64,000 bases of DNA from Amphiura filiformis (taxonomy: Eukaryota; Echinodermata; Ophiuroidea; Amphilepidida; Amphiuridae): contig NC_092646.1 in the NCBI RefSeq assembly GCF_039555335.1, positions 33,672,880 to 33,736,879 on the forward strand, given 5' to 3'. Of this stretch, positions 22,901 to 32,789 are shown in pieces. A program made the translations under genes and the position numbers. How positions within the stretch are numbered: the first letter of the stretch is position 1; the number at the start of each line of letters is the position of its first letter. The notes under the pieces were generated by a model. The model was not told the origin of the DNA. It worked only from the letters and a program-made list of their open reading frames with translations, and made no database searches.

Positions 22901-25900
22901 CGACAGTTTTTACTAATTTGACCTCAAATGACCCCTGGTGACCCCGAAATGACCTTCCCAAAATTTGGCTCTAAATGTTGACTGCACCCACCAAGTTTCA
23001 TGCCCATACGAGTTTTTACTAATTTGACCTCAAATGACCCCTGGTGACCCCGAAATGACCGTCCCAAAATTTGGCTCTAAATGTTGACTGCACCCATTAA
23101 GTTTCATGCCCATACGACAGTTTTTACTAATTTGACCTCAAATGACCCCTGGTGACCCCGAAATGACCTTTCAAAAATTTGGCTCTAAATGTTGACTGCA
23201 CCCACTAAGTTTCATGCCCATACGACAGTTTTTACTAATTTGACCTCAGATGACCTCTGGTGACCCCGAAATGACCTTCACAAAAATTGGCTATAAATGT
23301 TGATTGTACCCACCTAGTTTCATACCCATATGATAGTTTTTACTAATTTGACCTCAGATGACCCCTGGTGACCCTGAATTGACCTTCCAAAATTTGACTC
23401 CAAATGTTGACTGTACCCACCCCAGTTTCATGCCCTTACGACAGTTGTTACTAATTTCCGAAAGCAATCGGGTCAAATTATTATTTTTTTTTGGTAACTT
23501 TTTCTGATATTGGGGAATATTTATTTTAAGTGATTTCCCTCCCCATCCACCCCCCGGATATCATTTGTTGCTTGACATTCCTTTTGATTTCTCTCAAAAA
23601 CTTAGCTCATGATTAATATTGCACAGCCTAGAGTAAAACATTAAACTTTGCAACTTTCAATCAACATGATCAATGATTTCTGAATCCACTAATTTCAGTC
23701 ACATTTGAATTCAATAATTATGTACATTTATTTCAACTTTTCTATTTCTGCCACCCCCCCAATGAATTATTCATATGACCTTGGGACCGACCAATCAGAA
23801 TCAACATGATCAATCAATGCGCCGTAGGTCATGACCTCTGTGTGGTGTGAACCAAAATAAACAGTCAAAAATGGCGAGATTGGTCGGCACAGTCGATGAA
23901 CATCGATCAAATAAACCGTGGTCTTGAATTTCTTAAGAAGTCCTGGCCTAAAACTATGTTGTTTTTCAGGAGAAAACATATTAATCTTTGATATTCTGAA
24001 GTATAAAATTGTTGGGCAAAGTGGAACATCATTTATTTAGACTGTTTTTGCTATGGAAAAATACGAAAAATTTTCAATTTTGCGAAATTGAAAATATAAT
24101 TTCTCCTCAGAATCATGTCCACAATATGGTTTAATTGACCGTTTCTAACAATTAAATCTACAAAGAGCGTGATGAAATACGAAGAGCTTGCATGACTTTC
24201 GGTCCGTGTTCAGATAACAGGTGCACTTGACTTGCCAAAGAAAAATAGTGCAATCCGTCTATTTCCGTCATCTTCTCGCAAGTTAAATTATACAGACCAA
24301 AATAACCTCTAGCACACACAGGGAACCAAGCAAAGGGATTGAAATTGCTCGTTTCTCATGACGATTTCGGACTTTTCTTTCATAAAATAACTACTTTCTC
24401 CACCTCATTTCAACCCAATATGGAGTGCAATCGATTGAAAAATAACTTATAGAAAGTTAGAACTCAATTTTAAAAGCACATATCGCACACAGAAATAACC
24501 TTAGCATAAAAAAGCACCATCGGAAGTGGCCGAAAAATGAATCAAAATATAGCGTCCACTTAGCGCTATCACGATGGCTCGTCAAGCAAGCTTGGAGCCA
24601 AAAATTGCAAACTTTTTAGACCCTGATAGAATCAAGCTCATTAATAATTATAGGCGGTTCCCCATATTTGTCGGTTCTCAGCTGTCGCGGTTACCTAGCT
24701 GATGGTGACTGATGCCCATAGGACAGGTTTTACTAATTTGACCTCAGATGACCCCTTGTGACCTTGAAATGACCTTACAAAATTTGGCTCTAAATGTTGA
24801 CTGTACCCACCACGTTTCATGACCATACGACAGTTTTAGTAATTTGACCTTGGATGACCGTCCAAAAATTTGACTCTAAAAGTTGACTGTACCCATCAAG
24901 TTTCATGCCCATACGATCGTTTTTACTAATTGCGACCCCTCGTCTCCGAGAAAATAGGCGGAAAACAGTTTTTACTAATTTGACCTCAGATGACCCTGGG
25001 TGACCTTGACCCACTAACCAATACAAACTTGTTCTGTCCCGGGTCAAGAGGAACGTGCGACCCCTAGTCTCCGAGAATATAGGCGGACAGACAGACTCAC
25101 AGACAGAGGCACACAGTCACAGACTACCAGTTCAAAAGCAGTTCATAAAAAATATGCATTCTTATTCAGTGGGTATTGTAAAGAATGCACATAATTTGAT
25201 TCTCTTTCTGGTATATAATATCACAAAATAGAGGTTATCCGTGTTCTATAAGCTGCACATCATATCAGCAACTGCTATACCTTGTTTAGGACTTTCAAAA
25301 GAAGTACCTGCACATAGCGAGAACCGATCAAAAGTAAATGTATAATTGCAAGGACATTCCTCATATTCGGCATTCAATTAGTCTCGTGTGCTCTGATCAT
25401 GTCCCACAAAAAAACTGTCCAAACGTTCATACCAGAGCCTTTAAAATAAATTGGTAAAATATAATGAAAATTCACAGATTTGTTACAATGACCATTGTTA
25501 AGAATTGCAGGCCTTGTTTTTTGAGGCGAGTGATAGCAATAACTCGCCTAAATTGAAGCTGAGAAGAGCTTTTTAGCACTCACTTACATTTGGTGTAATA
25601 ATAATACAAGTGATTAAAATAACTCGCCTACTTAGCTGGCAAGTTTTGAGGAGAGTGATTTGTCACTCGCCAGTAATTTTCAAAAGTCAAGGCCTGGAAT
25701 TGCTCAAATTTTAAAAGTATAATTTAGCATTATTTTTTAATTCAAATTACAAAATGATGAGTGAACAGGTGACAACCTAGTAAGAGACACATCAATAACA
25801 TTTACACTCCACAAAGAAGATGACAATACATAGAAATGAGACAAAACAAACAAAAACGACTAGTTCCAATGTCACAAAAACAATAATTACTCGTTGGATC

Positions 25901-26618
25901 TCATGCCCTGGCCTCCCCGCACTCCCAAACAGCTTCTGTTTGTGTCTCATTACGCTCTCTACCAAAATCCTCGATTCCCCCTCCTTGAAATTTGGTTTCC
26001 GAGGGGAATCGGATGCCTTAGTCTTTCTTTTCTTCTTTTTCTGCAATCAGAAACAAATGTGATAAAATGTTATACATATACTTCGGATATTAAAAAACAT
26101 GTTAAAAAAAAACCTATCAGTTGTGGCTTAACCAAAATATTGTTTGAGTTTGTGATACTTACTTCCAGGCATGACCCTATTACATAACCTATCAACAGAC
26201 ACTGGCATTGTCACATTATCGCAGGAGGCAGATCACATCTTCGAACTATACACTGCCTGCCTATTCTTGACTGCTGCTGAAAAAAAAAAGATTGGGTCTG
26301 GAATGGCTCCTGCTTATTTGTTAGAAAAGATGTCTCCTTAAAATCATCCATGGTCGTAAAGAGTAAAAAGGGGTGGTTTTTTTAGGCAAGGCAAGATATG
26401 CGTGTGACGCATTTAGGGTCTAAAAATCTCCTGTTTTGGGGGCTATGAGTGTAATCAATGTAGAGATGAATGAAGTTGAGAAAACATAAACATACCACTA
26501 CTTGCGGTTGCTGGGTTTCTTCGTCTTCGTCTTCAACATCCTCCTCTTCTTCTCCATTAAGATCATCCAAATCATCATTTGGGGGCGCCCCTAAGGCAGC
26601 TGGTGCAGTTTTCCTGTT
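16972..26618 (-). CDS. Second Myb/SANT-like gene, partial model of four exons
   Basis: Exons (complement): 26496-26618 (123 bp), 25891-26040 (150 bp), 18273-18423 (151 bp), 16972-17087 (116 bp). All have GT-AG borders, phases 0,0,1,0, and no internal stop over 180 codons. Exon 1 is acidic (DDLDDLNGEEEEDVEDEDEE). Exons 2-3 carry a Myb/SANT-like domain: SPRKPNFKEGESRILVESV, HKQKLFG, then KYWKKVADDVNQ and WYHCRRKWSSLKSD. Exon 4 is GGGSHKKSSDILKLVSDVVA. The phase-1 junction in the first Gly of GGG, and the phase-0 junction after Gln one exon later, match the gene at 74-5830, so the two are homologous. A possible last exon is complement 16327-16494 (weak acceptor GGGTACAG). The start exon upstream of 26618 was not found. 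The large intron contains the 108-bp satellite. Confidence 0.75.
17480..18000. repeat. Decayed repeat with CACCCAAAGACCCC motifs in a Myb intron
   Basis: GTCACCCAAAGACCC, CAGCCGAAGATCCCC and CTCACCCAATGACC recur between 17560 and 17860. The start (ACCGGGGTGGGGGCGGCACTC at 17486) resembles sequence at 60330 (ACCCGGGGTGGCACTCATG). It is probably the edge of a dispersed element family; ends are not defined. Confidence 0.4.
18737..19160. mobile_element. TA-flanked miniature inverted-repeat element (424 bp)
   Basis: The termini TGTGACGTGTCATG and CATGACACGTCACA are perfect inverted repeats. They continue inward through AAAAGGAGACACTTTTGGGC (about 38 bp in all), and TA stands on both sides. This is the pattern of a Tc1/mariner-type MITE. 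It lies in the large intron of the second Myb/SANT-like gene. Confidence 0.75.
19210..23465. repeat. 108-bp satellite array, about 39 monomers, rich in TGACC half-sites
   Basis: The period is 108 bp (for example ACTAATTTGACC at 21625 and 21733). Each monomer reads TTTTTACTAATTTGACC, then TGACC words at steps of 10, 10 and 11 bp, then AAATTTGGCTCTAAATG, TTGACTGCACCCACC and AAGTTTCATGCCCATACGAC. The edges (19,210-19,900 and after 23,230) are more diverged than the centre, as expected for unequal exchange. The block lies inside the intron between the second and third modelled exons of the second Myb gene. Long - strand frames with a 36-residue repeat exist only because 108 is divisible by three. 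Confidence 0.95.
23470..24700. other. Intron stretch after the satellite; nothing coding recognised
   Basis: AT-rich unique-looking sequence with C-rich patches at 23540-23560 and 23750. Apart from the palindrome at 23826 nothing stands out. Confidence 0.4.
23826..23837. promoter_or_regulatory. Perfect palindrome AGGTCATGACCT (nuclear-receptor-type inverted repeat, no spacer)
   Basis: Two AGGTCA half-sites in inverted orientation without spacer. This arrangement can bind some nuclear receptors. It lies about 360 bp after a satellite rich in the same half-site. A 12-bp match alone could be chance. Confidence 0.3.
24715..25070. repeat. Detached, diverged fragments of the 108-bp satellite plus a duplicated short segment
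   Basis: GGTTTTACTAATTTGACCTC and CGTTTCATGACCATACGAC mark monomer pieces. GCGACCCCTCGTCTCCGAGA (24933) and GCGACCCCTAGTCTCCGAGA (25060) are direct repeats, each followed by a TAGGCGGA word. A GACAGACAGACTCACAGACA-type simple repeat follows at 25084-25130. Confidence 0.75.
25345..25445. repeat. Fragment of the foldback family seen at 34,490-35,110
   Basis: GTGTGCTCTGATCATGTCCC and ACTGTCCAAACGTTCATACC, in this order, match the right end of the element near 35,070-35,120. Only this end is present. Confidence 0.6.
25508..25696. mobile_element. Miniature element with CAGGCCTTG/CAAGGCCTG termini (189 bp)
   Basis: Perfect 9-bp terminal inverted repeats, flanked by GAATTG on both sides (25502-25507, 25697-25702). 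Inside are TTGAGGCGAGTGATAGCAAT and further CTCGCC motifs. The same layout (TTTTTTGAGG + GAGYGAKAGCAAT) is found in the element at 41414-41613, so the two look like one family. Confidence 0.65.
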
Positions 26619-27005
26619 CTGAAATGATAACAATGACAAGTTGGTATACAAGCCAAAATGTCAATAATTATCGGTTATTGAACGCGTATTCCTTATTGGG
26701 AGAGAAATTAGACAAAATAATGCACATGCGCTGATGTTGATGCGTCTAATGCACGAGCCCCGAAGGTTCACGAGTGGTTTGAAAACAAATGCGAAATGCA
26801 ATTTTTTTTTTATTCCCGATTTTTTTCATGATATTTGGAGAAAAAAAATTTGATTTTCATAACATTTTTCTGAAACAAATTTTTTTTTTAAATAAAAAAA
26901 AATTCCGCATTTGTTTTTTTCTAAATCTCACGATTTTACAAATGCGCGGGCGAGCTTTGAAACAAACTTTTTTTTTTTGGCCTTATCAGGTCAACAGAGT
27001 TTGTT

Positions 27006-27935
27006 GAATGTTGTGAAATTGCTAAAACTCAACTGTAATAGTCATGGCAACATTTTCACCAGACACAAAACAGTTAAGGGTAGACGAGGTATTGTTGGTC
27101 GAAGCAACCTAAAATCGATTTTCATTATCTAGATCAATATATTATTGAAAATTAACACCTTGATGTTTTGCAAAAGTTCATTCTACAAATCGTATACTCA
27201 GCAAAGTTGCTTAATTTTTTGTTGTTAATTAGTTATGTACGTTTTACAAAAGTGTTGTTGTTTCAGTCCTCTTCACAACGTAACTCAAGAACCGCAGCAC
27301 CTATAAAAGTAATATCTGTGATATTTTAATTCTTCTACACGCTCGCTATGAATTGAGCAATGCATTTTTTGCCAAAGCTCACTACCATTCGTAAGATGCT
27401 GTGAACTACCAAAGCACAACAGTTTAAAATAATTAATAACCTTAAGTAATTGCATTTCACGAAGCAAGCAGAATCATTCGTTGAAAAGATACAAGCAAGT
27501 GCAGAACGTGCTGCCTCCACTCATCCAGTCAACAGGTGTTAGGATTGGTTTGTAACAGTTGATGACTCAAGTGACAATCAGTCTCCTCTTGTCTTCATTC
27601 AGTGTTAGGATTGGTTGTAACGTAAACAAGCAGCAGTTGATGAAACAAGTGACCATTAATCAGTCTCCTCTTGTCCTCATCCAGTTAGTTGAATATTGTG
27701 AATACGCTAAAACTCAACTGTAATAGTCATGGCAAGTAAAATTTACACCAGACACAAAACAGTTAAGTAATTGCATTTCACGAAGCAAGCAGAATCATTC
27801 GTTGAAAAGGTATAAGCAAGTGCAGAACGTGCTGCCTCCACTCATCCAGTCAACAGGTGTTAGGATTGGTTTGTAACAGTTGATGACTCAAGTGACAATC
27901 AGTCTCCTCTTGTCCTCATTCAGTGTTATAATTTG
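27006..27935. repeat. Local direct duplications
   Basis: GCTAAAACTCAACTGTAATA...CACAAAACAGTTAAG occurs at 27021-27077 and 27709-27767. A ~170-bp segment (AGTAATTGCATTTCACGAAG to CAGTCTCCTCTTGTC) occurs at 27445-27590 and again at 27769-27917. A partial third copy lies at 27600-27680. It reads as a two-to-three copy tandem of a ~330-bp unit. CCTTAAG next to AATAATTAATAA is also shared with 16,360-16,390. Confidence 0.75.
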
Positions 27936-27999
27936 GCAAACATGAAAAGAAAAAGAAAATTGTAATACAATTATGTTTAGTCAAATGTAAACATTAAAA

Positions 28000-29220
28000 G
28001 CAAATTTTAACTTGCAAGAATTATAAATAAATAAATTGTGTTCATTATGATCTATTGAACTATTTGTAGCTAAAATCTATGTAATCGACTATTCGTTGCT
28101 GAATTCAACATAGCCTTTTCACAAAGCAAACCAAAGGGCAACAGTTGCTTGAGAAGTCTAGCCAAGAATTTGCTCACTGAGTGATAGCTTCACATTCTAC
28201 AAATAGGCCAGAGACCATTTCATTCAAAATCTAGTTGGATTCGCTGAAGCATGACACCATGTAAAGCAATGGGAGGCTCAGAAGTACATGTAAACACAGC
28301 CGTTCACGACAGGCGATCGCATCAAAAATCTTGCTAAAATTACACTTCAGCAAAATTTTAGACTGTCCATTAGGTGACTCATCGAAATAACTTTCATCCA
28401 AATTTAACCATTAACAGAATAAATAACCTCCAATGCAAAAAACTGCACCGCTGTCCGACCGAAAAAAGATAGCAATACACTGTAGCATCGAATACTTTTC
28501 TATCGTTTGCAAATTCGAAGCTGGGATTCTTGAGCAAGCCAACAGCTGCAACACTATAATATACGTACCGGTAATCACTCAGTCTCAGGGAACCAACAAT
28601 TTTTGGGGGTCATTGACATTGAATTGAATACAATATTATAAGGTAAAAATTTTATGTACAAAACTAAGGAACAAAATACGGTAAAGCATGAAATGTTTGC
28701 AAGCATGAAAATTTCGCAAAATTCACAATACTCGAGCACTTGATTTGCTAGATTTTCATTGTACAAATTTAGTTGGAGTGTAATTTTCGCACAATTTTTG
28801 ATGTGATCACCCGACGCATGGTGATCGGCTGTGTTTATTTCCGAACCGATAGGTTGGTACCAGCAAGCACTTCCCTGTTTTGAACTTCTGTTGTTGGTTT
28901 TACACTACACTACAGTCATGACAGTGTCATGCTTGAACAGCGATTTCGACTGAATGTTGAATATTCCTCGGGGCGAGCTCGGCTCGGGCATGTCAATTCA
29001 ATTGCATGCGAAGATGCTGCTATGCAATGTACACGTACTATACTACGAAGTCTACGTATGGGTGAGCAAATTCTAAATGTCTTACCGACACTAACTGAAC
29101 AAATAATGCAACTGTCATGAGCACACGAGTCCCACGACTCGAGTATTTCAATTTGTTTATGATTGTTGCGACTTGCATTCTCGATCTGATCAATTGCTCA
29201 TTGCCAGCTAGCTGCAGCTG
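28000..29220. other. Unassigned intergenic sequence
   Basis: Mostly AT-rich. The open frame at 28929-29120 (+) has no domain that I recognise. Nothing else is supported. Confidence 0.4.
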
Positions 29221-29228
29221 TTGCCATC

Positions 29229-29251
29229 TTCTTCTTCTTCTTCTTCTTCTT
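29229..29251. repeat. (CTT)n microsatellite
   Basis: About eight uninterrupted CTT units. Confidence 0.9.
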
Positions 29252-29486
29252 GGATATTCCTCCTTTCAATAGGAGCACCTCCGAAACTCCGGAGTAAAGT
29301 TTGAGGGAGTTCACAAAACACTCCCGTATTCACAACAATAGTATAAACAGTAATTTAAATATAACACACAAAAGTCACATAAACGCACTATACGACATCA
29401 AATTCACTAATTCATTAATTCATGTGGCGGCAGCCGCAAGCCCACGTATGCGACAAAACGATGATGCAGAGAAACGGGTGTGGAAA

Positions 29487-29735
29487 TCAGAGAGGACTTC
29501 GAGATGTAGGCCTACACACAGTACGATGTAATTCCCAATGTTTGGCCTGGCAATCCCTATTGCAGTATAGTGTGGTACAACACCTGGTGCACTTTTTCAA
29601 TTTTTCGGGTAATATTTCTACCTCATAGGCGAAGCAATTAGAGCAACAACGGTAATAATCAGAGTCAGTATCAAGATCAGTGGTATCAGGCTGTAAGGTG
29701 CTGGCAGAAGAGCCCCTGGCTGGGGGTAAAGCCAC
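29487..29735 (-). CDS. MYND-type zinc finger fragment
   Basis: The - strand frame reads ALPPARGSSASTLQPD..., then the finger CCSNC...LKKCTRC, TLYCNRDC, QAKHWELHRTVC and stop. Spacing C-x2-C, C-x2-C, YC-x3-C, HW-x3-H-x3-C fits the MYND finger, a protein-protein interaction module that binds proline-rich peptides. The first Cys pair, the hydrophobic LYC and the HW pair are all present. The finger is at the extreme C-terminus, eight residues from the TGA at 29487. Upstream the same frame has a TGA at about 29811, preceded by another open Ser/Thr/Pro-rich stretch (29811-30008). A Lys/Arg-rich frame (30005-30310) then follows in a different phase. Either a splice joins these pieces or the gene is broken; I could not settle which. 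Confidence 0.6.
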   Translation of the reverse strand: MALPPARGSSASTLQPDTTDLDTDSDYYRCCSNCFAYEVEILPEKLKKCTRCCTTLYCNRDCQAKHWELHRTVCRPTSRSPL

Positions 29736-29810
29736 AAGCTCCGCTGGGAGGCGATGATGTTGGACTCGGTAACAATGTCTGTTCGAGATGCAGAGAGAGT
29801 CGTTGAGGTT

Positions 29811-30310
29811 TCAAGGTTGGAGGGGTGGGTAGCAATCGCCTCCGTCGGATGGAACTTCCTGACGGGATCTGTTTTCAGTTGTGCTACGAGGCGTTTCAGC
29901 TCGGGATAATGCGGTAGTAGGTGTAGGCTCTTGTGTATGCCTACTTAAATTTGAACCTGTCGGATTGTCCGTTGCAGAATCAATAACTGATGTTGTACAC
30001 ACATTCACTCCAACAGGGCGTTGGATTGGATCACTCGGAGGTTTATGCCTATTTTACAAGAGCTACTCCGCTTTTGTGATAGCCACTTCTCGCGCCTCTG
30101 CTTGTCCCTTTTCCGAGTTGAAGGAGATTTATGTTTTTGTTTCTTTGTCAAACCGGGATTGGCAGCACTTATTGAGGCACGCTGATCAATATTCGTCCGT
30201 TGTATTTTAGGTCTTATTTCACGGTCTGTCTGTTTCAATCGCGCCCTTGTTGTGCTACTCTCGCGCGGTTTAGTCTCTGTTCTAGTGGCGGAAATTTGAC
30301 TTTGGTCCAC
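29811..30310 (-). CDS. Possible upstream coding pieces of the MYND gene (uncertain)
   Basis: Two adjoining open frames in different phases: 30005-30310, strongly basic (KKQKHKSPSTRKRDKQRREK), and 29811-30008, Ser/Thr/Pro-rich. Low complexity without a recognised domain. They are listed because they lie immediately upstream of the MYND frame on the same strand and 29811-30008 shares its frame. A GTAAAA donor-like site occurs near 30050 but no convincing intron could be closed. Confidence 0.3.
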
Positions 30311-30625
30311 ACTATGTCCAAGTATATCTTTCCACTGGTCTGTTTTAAAGTCCAGACGGGTTCCTAAGTAAATTCAATGTCAAGGGCATGTAATACTCCT
30401 GATAGTTGCTGTCCAAGTCCAGGGAAAATGGGCATATCATCCATAATTTTCCTGGTAAAAAGGAAATTTTCAGCAGCTAACTCGACACACGTCTACTCCC
30501 AAACCATTTTGTTTACAAGGCAAAAATATATGCTTATTCTATTTATCCTTAGCTCTGAAGACGGTACAAAGTATATAAATCCATTAAGCTTATTTCGCTA
30601 TACATTTGCATAGGAGTTCCGTTGG

Positions 30626-31468
30626 TAGGGACAGGCACATCTGAGCGAGGGCGCTATTTATTTTACTTGATAATAAAGCCCTATGTAAATCTGTGCCATT
30701 TTGTGCCACTGAAAACACCATTTTGGAGAAAATGATGAATAAAACCAAAATTAATCTGTTTCAGATGCTCTAGTTTGCATTGACAACAGATTCAATGCTT
30801 TAGGAAGCAGAATGCAACATTGACTTCACTTTTGAATATTTTTTTCTGTGAGATATGCCTTGGTGAAAATCACCGTTTTGGTCAAAAAAGGGGTCAAAAT
30901 GGGGCATTTTTGGGAAAAAATTATATTTTGACCCAAAATTCATCTTCTGACAAAAGGGAAACATGGTTTGACAAAAATTTTCATCCTTTTCACATAACAA
31001 TTCCAGTTTACTTATTTGCTGGGAGAAAGCACTTTTTGTTATCGCTTGGGAAAAATCATTGTTTTAGCCTAAAATGGGTCCAAAATGGCCGAAAAATGGC
31101 AAAATTTGACCAAAATTAGCACAAAAATCACTTTTTTACCACCTTAACATTTGAATTTTCATACAAAATTTCACAGATGTGTTGAAAATGATAACATACA
31201 TAATATTCAACAAAAATTAGATTAAATTACAGTGAAAACAAAAAATTGACAGGGGGCACAAAAATTATCAAGTCCCCCCATGCACTCCTATGGTAAGTCT
31301 TATCAGAGAAAATGGTCCAATGTTCCGACAGTAATTTCTTCATAACTTCACTTAGCAATACAGTAGAAGATTGGTTTTGGTGTCAAATTGTTTCTGAGAA
31401 GTTCTCTCTTCCAATAAACAACAATTCATGTTAATAGAATTAATTTGAAATTTTTATGCCTGTCCCTA
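30626..31468. mobile_element. DNA element (843 bp) with 12-bp inverted termini and 7-bp target duplication
   Basis: The ends are TAGGGACAGGCA and TGCCTGTCCCTA, a perfect inverted pair. CCGTTGG is repeated at 30619-30625 and 31469-31475. The interior is AT-rich with repeated CAAAATGG and GTCAAAA words and no transposase. hAT or P-like superfamily would fit the end sequence and duplication length. Confidence 0.75.
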
Positions 31469-31734
31469 CCGTTGGTCTCCACAGACGCCGATTTTACTCC
31501 CTTGAAATTTCATCTTTGCTGACATTTTTATGGGCAGAAAAGAACACACAAGCAAAATAATGTCATTTTCTATTAGAAAACAAAGAAAAAACACTGAAAT
31601 CATACATTTTATGCTATTTATTTACCATTTTGATGATTTCTGCGGCGCAATTTCCAAACCGGAAGTTAAAAATTTTTAACCAATATTTGACCCCGCGCTA
31701 ATTTTAGGCTCTTTCACGAATATTCAGTTGAAAT

Positions 31735-31890
31735 TTAATATTAAGATAGGAAGAATCAAGATAGGATTCTTCCTATCCTAGGATCGATCATAAGTCCTGA
31801 CATAGGATGAATTACTAAGTAACTCTTCCTAAATAAGTTAGGAAGAGTTACTTAGGATGAATCCTAAGTTGAGCTTTATGAAATAGGACC
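31735..31890. mobile_element. Harbinger-like terminal fragment with TAGGAAGAG/CTCTTCCTA palindromes
   Basis: The right end (reverse complement) reads GGGTCCTATTTCATAAAGCT, followed by CTTAGGATTCATCCTAAG, a Harbinger-style end. AGTAACTCTTCCTAA and TTAGGAAGAGTTACT pair as a hairpin. The left terminus was not found. It directly abuts the dispersed repeat at 31891. Confidence 0.5.
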
Positions 31891-31992
31891 CTGGTGTGGT
31901 TCTCAGAATAAAACACTGAGTTTGGAGTTTGATTCGAACCCGATTTGGTGGTGTGTAAAATCAAGATTTGTTCAAGTCTACTCACCACATAC
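31891..31992. repeat. Second copy (first third only) of the repeat at 15902
   Basis: Nearly identical to 15902-16005, from CTGGTGTGGTTCTCAG through GTTCAAGTCTACTCACCACA, then diverges. Confidence 0.85.
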
Positions 31993-32083
31993 CAACGAGG
32001 TAGAAAGGATAGAGCGCCCTGCTCGCCGAATCTGTGATTTGAAATTATCCCTAAAAATGTTGGAAAATGCCAGCAAATATAAA

Positions 32084-32400
32084 TACCATATTCATTCCAA
32101 TAAGCGCCTAGGGCGCATTGCAAAGACATTTTGGGTTGGCGCTTATTTTTTACCTGGTTTACCTTAATATTTTTGTAAGCGCTGTTTATTAGAGACAAAT
32201 TTACCTACGTTATATAGGGTCCAGAGAAATTTCAGACTTCCAGTAGCTTTTCTGATGTAGTAAATGTATTGCAAGTTTACACATGACTTCAAATCCTCAA
32301 GCTATTTCACTGTATCAACGTCTATCAGTCACTTCAACATCAATGGTACCCTTTAGCAAATTGAAAATACCCTGGGTGGGCGCTTGGAATGAATATGGTA
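32084..32400. mobile_element. MITE with 17-bp perfect inverted termini (TACCATATTCATTCCAA)
   Basis: The left end TACCATATTCATTCCAA and right end TTGGAATGAATATGGTA are exact inverse copies; TA at each tip fits a TA target. Related copies: 49294-49615 (inverted orientation, conserved interior) and, more distantly, 50101-50468. Confidence 0.85.
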
Positions 32401-32628
32401 CATCAACCTCATACCTGTGGGGTTGATGTTAATGAACGTGTCCGAATCCACAATAATCGATGACGTCCTATAAGCTTTCGTTTAGGGGAGGGGGTAAAAA
32501 TGTTTGATTATGTTTGTACAAACAAATCGGTTTGTAGCATGTGTCATTATTATTATATCAAAAAATGAGGGAGGGGGTCGACTGAGAATCAAAGGACATC
32601 ATCGATCTTTTGGTTTGTTCCCTAAGAG

Positions 32629-32778
32629 AGTGGACATTTTCTGTTAACTGCAACCCAGGGTTTCTCACAGATGTTATTATAAACCTTTCTTGCAAACAAG
32701 GCACACTGTTCCCTTATATTTGACAGCATGGCACTTAGAAAGGATATAATAGCGCCAAGAAATATTCAAGGATTTGAG
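32629..32778 (+). pseudogene. Fragment of P-element/THAP9-like transposase
   Basis: GAGTGGACATTTTCTGTTAA through ATAGCGCCAAGAAAT aligns by eye with 37172-37333 of the larger pseudogene, with a ~20-bp gap. It encodes the EWTFSVNCNPGFL-type segment and part of the first catalytic region (IFDSMAL-like). It ends about 10 bp before the TA-flanked element at 32790. Confidence 0.75.
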
Positions 32779-32789
32779 ATTTCATCATA

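Noticed and set aside
23826-23837. Functional hormone response element
   Set aside because: Kept only as a low-confidence site; a 12-bp palindrome in a 64-kb window is weak evidence by itself.
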